DNA of 41,991 nt from positions 1 through 41,991 of the forward strand of contig JAFGAG010000066.1 of assembly GCA_016933785.1 (NCBI GenBank). Direction: 5' to 3'. The stretch comes from Coriobacteriia bacterium. GTDB lineage: Bacteria > Actinomycetota > Coriobacteriia > Anaerosomatales > Anaerosomataceae. A program made the translations under genes and the position numbers. Below the pieces are notes generated by a model. The model was given only the letters and a program-made list of their open reading frames with translations. It made no database searches and had not been told where the DNA came from. Position 1 is the first letter of the stretch. Every line of letters starts with the position of its first letter. This document shows, in pieces, positions 36,546 through 41,991 of this stretch.

Positions 36546-37136
36546 TCACTGGGCATCACCCTCCATCGCTGGAGGAATCACCTTTGCGGAGATCGAGAAC
36601 TGGATCGCATCCTGATCGGCGAACAGTGTCTTGGTCGAGCTGGCGAGCCATACGTCGCTCAACGCCTCCAGCTCGGCCAGGCGCACAAGACCCTTCGCGA
36701 TCGCCTTATGGCCCAGGTCCGGTACATCATCAGGCGAGTCGATAGCGTACCCCGCGAGCGACAGACCGGTGGCCTCACTCACGGCGACGCTGTTCACCCA
36801 CATGTCGGAGGACAGGACCAGGGACAACTCGTCGAGGAGCTTCGCCCAGTCGATCCTCCCACCGAGCGCCGCCTTGACGGTCGCCCTGCGCGCATCGAGT
36901 TCGGCGGCGCGGGTCTCGAAGATGGCAAGCTGATCAGCCTGCGCCTGCACGCCCTGTACCTGCTGCTGGACCCCGGCAAGTTCTTCTTGCTTTGCCTGCA
37001 GCCTGAAGTTCGCCACGCCCCATACACCCGCGAGGAGCACGGCCACGGCGATGGCCGCGACGATGACCCATACGCTCCGCCGCTCGGCCTGCCGGCGCTC
37101 GAGTATCTCCGGAGGAAGCAGGTTTACGCGCATCAT
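36546..37136 (-). CDS. pilN: Type IV pilus inner-membrane protein PilN
   Basis: 196 residues. Begins MMRVNLLPPEILERRQAERR, containing the INLLP-type motif that binds the groove of PilM. One helix (WVIVAAIAVAVLLAGVWGVA), a coiled coil (QEELAGVQQQVQGVQAQAD) and a periplasm-type domain follow. The start overlaps the pilM stop by 4 nt, as usual for this pair. Confidence 0.93.
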   Translation of the reverse strand: MMRVNLLPPEILERRQAERRSVWVIVAAIAVAVLLAGVWGVANFRLQAKQEELAGVQQQVQGVQAQADQLAIFETRAAELDARRATVKAALGGRIDWAKLLDELSLVLSSDMWVNSVAVSEATGLSLAGYAIDSPDDVPDLGHKAIAKGLVRLAELEALSDVWLASSTKTLFADQDAIQFSISAKVIPPAMEGDAQ

Positions 37137-38257
37137 GACCGCAGCCCTCCGAGCGCCAGACCAACGGCGGTGACGGCACCCATCTTGTCAGCACCGAGCG
37201 CCTGCTGGGCGCCGGATGAGATCTGGACCCTACCGTCGAAGGGGTCGGCCACGAGTACCTGCGCCTGCAGCCCCTTCTCGAGATATGCGGCCAGGTTGCG
37301 CAGCTGTGAACCGCTGCCGGTAAGGAAGATCCGCTGGATGCTCCGGACCTGTGATGTCTGCGTCAGGTAGTAGTCGAGTGACCTGCGGACCTCGGCGATG
37401 AACTTGTTCGCCTCACGCTCGATCGACTCATGGACGACGGCCACGTACTCGGGGTCCATCCCCGGCGCAGCGTCCTCGGCACCACCCGAGATATCCGGGA
37501 GCCCGATGCGGCGCTTCAGGTCGTCCGCCTCGTCGAAGCCGACATTGAGAACGTTGGCGATGGCTTGTGTGAACGTACTGCCCGCAAGCGAGGAGATCCT
37601 GTTGAAGCGTGGCACGCCACGTTCCACCACCGTGATGTTGGTCAGTCCCGATGAGATATGGATGATCGCCGTCGCCTGGCCCTCGTCGTCCGGGAGAATC
37701 TGATCGCTCTCACCCATCAGTGCACGGACGACAGCGAAGGAGGAGACGTCGATCTGGTCGAGTTTGAGCCCCGCTCCCTCAACTGCTGAGACGGCGTTGG
37801 CGATCATCTCGCGATGAGCGGCTACAAGGAGCACCTCCATCATATGCTCGTCAGCGGAGGTCATGTAGTCACCGATGATCTGGAAGTCCAGGATCGAGTC
37901 CTCGACCGCCATCGGGATGTAGTCCTGAGCCTGATACTGGATCGCGCTCTGAAGCTCGCCGCGCTCCATGAAGGGAAGGTCGATCAGGCGCACGATGACG
38001 CGCTGGTTGGAGACGCCCACACTGACGTTCTTGCCTCGCACCTTGGAATGACGCCAGAGATCCTTGATCGCCGCGGAGACTGCGCCGGTATCGACGATCT
38101 CTCCATCGGCGACAGCGCCCATAGGGACGGTCACGGAGCCGTAACCGGTCAGCACGAAGCCGGAACCGGTGGACTTGACCTGGGCGACCCTGACGTGACC
38201 GGTGCCGATGTCCAGACCTATCGAGGTCTGACTCGAACCGATGGAGAGGGAACCCAA
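37133..38257 (-). CDS. pilM: Type IV pilus actin-like ATPase PilM
   Basis: 374 residues from TTG 38257, a start supported by AGGAGG six nt upstream. FtsA/actin fold with ATP motifs IGLDIGTGHVRVAQV, TAIIHISSGLTNITVVERG and IFLTGSGSQLRNLAAYLE. It binds PilN's N-terminus on the cytoplasmic face and couples to the motor ATPases, which are not in the window. First gene of the pilMNO series; a candidate promoter lies 130-160 nt upstream. Confidence 0.95.
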   Translation of the reverse strand: MGSLSIGSSQTSIGLDIGTGHVRVAQVKSTGSGFVLTGYGSVTVPMGAVADGEIVDTGAVSAAIKDLWRHSKVRGKNVSVGVSNQRVIVRLIDLPFMERGELQSAIQYQAQDYIPMAVEDSILDFQIIGDYMTSADEHMMEVLLVAAHREMIANAVSAVEGAGLKLDQIDVSSFAVVRALMGESDQILPDDEGQATAIIHISSGLTNITVVERGVPRFNRISSLAGSTFTQAIANVLNVGFDEADDLKRRIGLPDISGGAEDAAPGMDPEYVAVVHESIEREANKFIAEVRRSLDYYLTQTSQVRSIQRIFLTGSGSQLRNLAAYLEKGLQAQVLVADPFDGRVQISSGAQQALGADKMGAVTAVGLALGGLRS

Positions 38258-38387
38258 CGGTGGCCTCCTTCTGCTTCTGCTGCTACGGCAAGACTGCGAC
38301 TGGTGCTACTGCTGCGATGATCCCCCGTGCGATCCTCTCTTCCGCTGTCGGCCCACGACACAGCCGAATCAGCGCAAACCAATGACT

Positions 38388-38417
38388 ATCCAACAGCACC
38401 ACGCCCGTTGTTGTCAA
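38388..38417 (-). promoter_or_regulatory. Possible promoter of pilM
   Basis: TTGACA (38417-38412), an 18-nt spacer and TTGGAT (38393-38388) lie in the 183-nt gap between the PilX-like gene and pilM. The -35 is consensus and the -10 is poor. Between it and pilM are CTG/CAG-rich short repeats (about 38268-38315) of no known role. Confidence 0.4.
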
Positions 38418-38440
38418 TAGCCGACCGGTACGCTCTCCTC

Positions 38441-40003
38441 CTACTGCCGACTCCACAGACCGAGCGAGATGATGCCCTCGCCACCACCCGGCAGCGACTC
38501 CGGCAGGTACGTCGGCAGCAGTGGGTTGGTCACGAGGTCGGTGTTCGGGTCGGCGAAATCCATCTTGTTGGAGAGGATCGAGCCACGCATCGACGTGCCT
38601 GGGTGCGTGACGAAGATCGTGCTGTCGGTGTAAAACGCACCAGCGTAGTCGAACGGCTGGTCACGGATCGGTTCGGCACCGTTGTTGGCCCCAGAGGCGT
38701 TCATGGTGATGTCGACAGGCGTGACGATCCCGAGCGCCCACCCGCGGTCCTCTCCCACCTTGTTCACGTCCACCGGAGCCTCGGTGTGGCTGTACGGACG
38801 CAGAGCGCCGTCCAGTGTCACCGGCCCGTTCGCCACGATCGTGCCGTTGCCGATGTACATCACGTGATCGTCGATGATAAGCGGACCGTCCACGAACACC
38901 GTCCCGCTGATGAAGAGGATGTCCCAGTGCTCCCCTTCGTGCAGCGGAGTGAAGGGCGGGTTGTCCCAGTAGGCGAAGTCATCGTAGACGTTCACAGAAC
39001 CAGCATCACTATAGACGGAGGATGTGCCTCCTGAGGGGATCGGCGAAGCCGAGGTGGTGACCGAACCCCACGCGCCGAACGTCCCCAATCCGCCGTTTGC
39101 GACGCTCCCGAGATGCAGGGTCGTGTTGCCCTGCCCGAGCGGACGGACGGTACTCGTCGTTTCACCGAAGAACTTGTACGTGGAGCTCCCCCAGCTGAGG
39201 ATCTCAAGGTTCTCGGGAGCCGAGGCGGGGTCGACCACCTTGCTCATCCTGCCGTCTACCGACTGCCCGAGAGCGATGAGCGCGGCAGTGCGAATATCGT
39301 CGTCGGTCATCTTCGGCAGTTCGATCGTCGGCACCGAGAAGAGCGGACCGTCGACGTAGACCGTGCCCTTCGTCAGGTCGACGTTCTCGCCGTCACAGTA
39401 CAGTCGCACGTGGCGGGAGGGCGTGCCGATCTGTGAAGCGCCCGACTGCGTGACGATGTCACCGCCCTTGACGAACAGTGGGCCCTCCATGATGGCCATG
39501 TTGGCCTCAACAGCCAGGTCGCCTTTGATGTAGAACGGTCCCCAGATGTTCGACGACCCATTCATGCCGCTGGAGCCGCTCATCAGGGACTGCGAGCCGG
39601 TGCCCGCGAAGTTCATCTCCCAGAGGTTGATGTAGTAGAACCGCTGGACGACCGTCTCCGTGCTGCCGTCGATGCCGACACCCGAGGAGATGACCTCGTA
39701 TTCCCCCGCGTCGCCACCGGTGGAGTTGACGACGATCGTCGCCGTCCCATCGGGTGTGCCCACGGGAGCGTAGGTCAGCACTTCGGGATCGAATGTGGAG
39801 ATGACGGTATCCAGGCCGGCGCTCGCCGCACGGAACGCGCGACTCTCGTCTTCCGCCCGAACGGCATCGAACAGCGCCTGCTGCGAGAGTGTGAACGCAC
39901 CGACTGCGAGCAGGGTGACCACCGTCATCACGCCCAGAACCGTGATCATGGCGACGCCATCATCGGCTGAGGCCCAACTCCTGCGCCGCACTGTTGAGAT
40001 CAT
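38441..40003 (-). CDS. PilX-like minor pilin with beta-helix-like passenger
   Basis: 520 residues from ATG 40003, ten nt after GGAGG. The start DDGVAMITVLGVMTVVTLLAVGAFTL is the hydrophobic pilin helix in the PilX style (no Glu at +5). Beyond residue 150 come repeated short beta motifs such as GPFYIKGDLAVEANMAIMEGPLFVKGGD, KGTVYVDGPLFSV, GTVFVDGPLIIDDHVMYIGNGTIVANGPVTLDG, suggesting a right-handed beta helix exposed at the pilus tip or cell surface. Follows the PilW-like gene by 27 nt. Confidence 0.75.
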   Translation of the reverse strand: MISTVRRRSWASADDGVAMITVLGVMTVVTLLAVGAFTLSQQALFDAVRAEDESRAFRAASAGLDTVISTFDPEVLTYAPVGTPDGTATIVVNSTGGDAGEYEVISSGVGIDGSTETVVQRFYYINLWEMNFAGTGSQSLMSGSSGMNGSSNIWGPFYIKGDLAVEANMAIMEGPLFVKGGDIVTQSGASQIGTPSRHVRLYCDGENVDLTKGTVYVDGPLFSVPTIELPKMTDDDIRTAALIALGQSVDGRMSKVVDPASAPENLEILSWGSSTYKFFGETTSTVRPLGQGNTTLHLGSVANGGLGTFGAWGSVTTSASPIPSGGTSSVYSDAGSVNVYDDFAYWDNPPFTPLHEGEHWDILFISGTVFVDGPLIIDDHVMYIGNGTIVANGPVTLDGALRPYSHTEAPVDVNKVGEDRGWALGIVTPVDITMNASGANNGAEPIRDQPFDYAGAFYTDSTIFVTHPGTSMRGSILSNKMDFADPNTDLVTNPLLPTYLPESLPGGGEGIISLGLWSRQ

Positions 40004-40030
40004 CGGAAGCACGCCTCCACCCGTCATCGG

Positions 40031-40594
40031 TTACCTGTTCCGGAAGAACACCCGGCGCGAGTCCGAGTACGTTTCGCCGTCCTGATCAGTCACTATCGTC
40101 ACCTGCGCGCTGGCCGCATACGTCTTGATGTACTGGATCTCCTCAGCGCTGATATCGGTGCCGTCGATGTCGAAATACGTGAAGAGCGGCACCCCCTGCG
40201 CGACATTCGCATTGGTGCGGGACCATGTCCGGATCTCCGGTGTCGGGCGGTCGACATCCTCGTGGTACGTCTCCCGGAGGATCCCGTCCGCTGTCGCCTC
40301 GAAACGGTGGTACTCGTAGTGGTTGTCGCGGTCCTGGTCGGTCTTGATCTCGCAGACGTAACGCTCCACGGTCATCATCGGCGGCGCCTGCTGCAGCATA
40401 AAGCGTTCGATGTTCTCCAGCGGCTGGCCGATCTCGCGACTGATCCATGATTCGCGGCTGCTCTGAGCGGCACCGGCACTGGCTAGATTGAACAGCGCGT
40501 ACGCCCCCGAAAGCACGAGGCCGAGCAGGCCCAGGACCACCAGAAGCTCTGAGAGACTGTAGCCGTCATCCCTATGGAAGCGCCCAGTGCTCAT
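40031..40594 (-). CDS. Type IV minor prepilin, PilW-like
   Basis: 187 residues from ATG 40594 (GGAGGGG upstream). Class III signal: an 11-residue leader ending RDDG, then YSLSELLVVLGLLGLVLSGAYALF, with Glu at mature position +5, ready for PilD-type cleavage after Gly. The rest is a soluble beta-rich domain ending in charged VFFRNR. Such minor pilins prime pilus assembly. Its start overlaps the stop of the upstream gene. Confidence 0.85.
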   Translation of the reverse strand: MSTGRFHRDDGYSLSELLVVLGLLGLVLSGAYALFNLASAGAAQSSRESWISREIGQPLENIERFMLQQAPPMMTVERYVCEIKTDQDRDNHYEYHRFEATADGILRETYHEDVDRPTPEIRTWSRTNANVAQGVPLFTYFDIDGTDISAEEIQYIKTYAASAQVTIVTDQDGETYSDSRRVFFRNR

Positions 40595-41991
40595 CACCAG
40601 GTCCCCTCCGTGAACGTGAGCGTGGTGTCCTGTCCGGGATCCGTCGCGATCGCCCTAACGGTGTCGGAGCGGATCGTGACCGGAGTCTCGTCGAGCGGAG
40701 TGACGCGAACGTTCACGTAGTAGGAAGGCGGAGAGCCCGTGGCCACCGTCAGCTTGCTTGCGGTGTAGGTGTTGGTGGTCGTGGTCGCCATCGTCGTATC
40801 CACTGTACCGAGAACTCTATGCCACTCGTACGTGAGGGAACCCTCGGCGTAGGGGAACTGCGGAAGATTCGTCACAAGCGTGGTTGTGATATCCCAGCTG
40901 TTCTTGTTCTTGTAGTCAGCGTAGTACGTGCTACCCACGAGCGTGGGTCGCGTGAAGAACGACTCGCCCAGATCGAGCCACGGGCCCGAGAAATCCGTGA
41001 CGGACTCGGAGTCGGTCCACCGCTCTCGAATGCTCTCCGCACGAACGCTCGCCGAGAGTCTGCTGAACCTGTACGCGGAGTCGTACGGCACGACGAACCC
41101 GAGGTCCACCGTTTCGGTGGAAGCGACGACCGGCCAGGACGTCGGTGATGTCGGTGAATCGGTCGACCCCTGTCGGCGCAGCTGCACCTCGTAGTGGTCC
41201 GACGCGCTGATGCCATCCAGTGTGAGCAGCCACCGGAGTGTGCCGCCGCCCGACCCCGTCGGCTCGTGCCAGAACCGCGTCGCCTCGGGATCCGCAGCGA
41301 GTTCGGGAGAACCGACACCCACCGCCGGTGGCTCGTGGTTATCCACGATGTAGTACCGGCGTGGACGCGCAGCCTCGGCGCCCGTGCTGTCCTTGGCGTA
41401 GGCCTCGATGGCTATCTCGCCGTCCGTGGGCACCAGCGGTGTCCCCGATGCGTCGACCGCGGAGAGATCCCAGCTGAACGGCAATGGGAGCACACTCCAC
41501 GTCGGGTCGGGCTCGTCCCAGAGCGCAAGATTCCCGATCTGGTCCTTGAGAAGCAACAGAGTGACGGTCTGGATTTTGACGACGTCCATCGTGCGGTCCT
41601 CGAAAAGCTGGGTTCGCAGTCCGACCTGGACAAGCGGATGGTCTTGCCCGGTCGCTGGGTCGATCCAGTGCGACGTGTCGGTGGACGTGTCGTGATAGAG
41701 CACAGCGCCATCAGGCGGCGTAGGCGACTGGAAGAACACGCGGGGGTCTGTCGTCGGAGAGCGCAAGGCGTCAGTGAGGTGCTGGTCCCTATCGCGGATG
41801 ACCACCATCGTCTCGAACGTCTTGAAGATCTCGCCGCCACGCCTGATCGTGACCGTCAGGTACATGTCAGCAAGGGATTCGGACGCACCCTCCACCACCG
41901 AGGGCTCGATGGTGACGGTGTAGTCTTCGGCCACCACCGTCGTGGCCTCGATCGAGAACACGTCATCGAAGGGTAGCGCTCGCACCCGCTC
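40594..41991 (-). CDS. Minor-pilin-like protein with large beta-rich ectodomain, N-terminus off the window
   Basis: The frame is open to the window edge; the GTG at 41985 in the ORF track is internal (codons GAG CGG precede it). At least 465 residues. The first visible residues ERVRALPFDDVFSIEATTVV look like the segment following a prepilin helix, as in PilV-type pilins. The remainder is beta-rich with Ser/Thr, including a stretch like fibronectin or Ig-type domains (LRWLLTLDGISASDHYEVQLRRQG). Probably a surface adhesive subunit. Gene order with pilW and pilX supports this. Confidence 0.6.
   Translation of the reverse strand, partial: ERVRALPFDDVFSIEATTVVAEDYTVTIEPSVVEGASESLADMYLTVTIRRGGEIFKTFETMVVIRDRDQHLTDALRSPTTDPRVFFQSPTPPDGAVLYHDTSTDTSHWIDPATGQDHPLVQVGLRTQLFEDRTMDVVKIQTVTLLLLKDQIGNLALWDEPDPTWSVLPLPFSWDLSAVDASGTPLVPTDGEIAIEAYAKDSTGAEAARPRRYYIVDNHEPPAVGVGSPELAADPEATRFWHEPTGSGGGTLRWLLTLDGISASDHYEVQLRRQGSTDSPTSPTSWPVVASTETVDLGFVVPYDSAYRFSRLSASVRAESIRERWTDSESVTDFSGPWLDLGESFFTRPTLVGSTYYADYKNKNSWDITTTLVTNLPQFPYAEGSLTYEWHRVLGTVDTTMATTTTNTYTASKLTVATGSPPSYYVNVRVTPLDETPVTIRSDTVRAIATDPGQDTTLTFTEGTW

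Noticed and set aside
38268-38315. CTG/CAG-rich stretch upstream of pilM as a regulated microsatellite
   Set aside because: The triplets are imperfect and few in number, and do not change any reading frame.

Overview
The window reads as a contiguous piece of chromosome from a high-GC Gram-positive bacterium, most likely a deep or anaerobic lineage of Actinomycetota near Coriobacteriia (an inference from gene content and codon use, not a database match). Almost everything is core-like. No phage, insertion sequence, CRISPR array, tRNA or rRNA was seen. Most genes are on the minus strand, with tight spacing and many 4-nt ATGA-type start/stop overlaps.

Left edge (1-2600): the start of the dcw cell-division cluster (rsmH fragment, mraZ) with a very clear MraZ-box promoter. 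Divergent from it are a 54-residue membrane microprotein with its own clean promoter, a compact RNA hairpin, a DUF4349 lipoprotein and an antisense pair of small membrane ORFs. 2555-7390: a BMP-type nucleoside ABC importer (lipoprotein, ATPase, two permeases). 7586-12423: xerD, DUF3866, an M20 peptidase and pyrG.

12496-20309: an envelope block. It holds a divergent GT4 polyprenyl-phosphate sugar transferase, a 763-residue secreted-phosphatase-like/polytopic protein, MurJ, a GT2 glycosyltransferase, the copper-transporter/SteB homologue and SteA. From recN to xerD the order follows the tlyA-nadK-recN-steA-steB-pyrG-xerD order known from Mycobacterium, with the GT4/763-aa/MurJ/GT2 genes placed between steB and pyrG. 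I consider this set the best candidate for an undescribed system: a lipid-linked envelope glycan or lipid modification pathway tied to division and cell separation.

20316-35067: a long same-strand series, read from the right as aroC, aroKB (fused), aroQ, pepQ, efp, a carboxyltransferase-AccB fusion, accC, asp23-like, nusB, xseB, dxs, tlyA, nadK, recN. It matches the well-known aroQ-pepQ-efp-accB-accC-yqhY-nusB-(xse)-dxs-tlyA-recN order of Firmicutes, except that accB is replaced by an OadA/PycB-type carboxyltransferase fused to a full AccB, and that xseA and ispA are missing.

35216-41991: a type IV pilus operon (pilM, pilN, pilO, a PilP/GspC-like protein), preceded by three minor-pilin-like genes, the last of which runs off the window. 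One pilin-like protein carries a beta-helix-like passenger and another a long beta-rich ectodomain.

Regulatory signals that can be read directly include the mraZ promoter, the orf54 promoter with a dyad in its spacer, a CRP/GlxR-like palindrome at the xerD promoter, an intercistronic hairpin after the BMP lipoprotein gene, a leader hairpin before the carboxyltransferase gene and a terminator-like hairpin between the pilus and aro operons. murJ appears to start at a non-canonical ATC codon.
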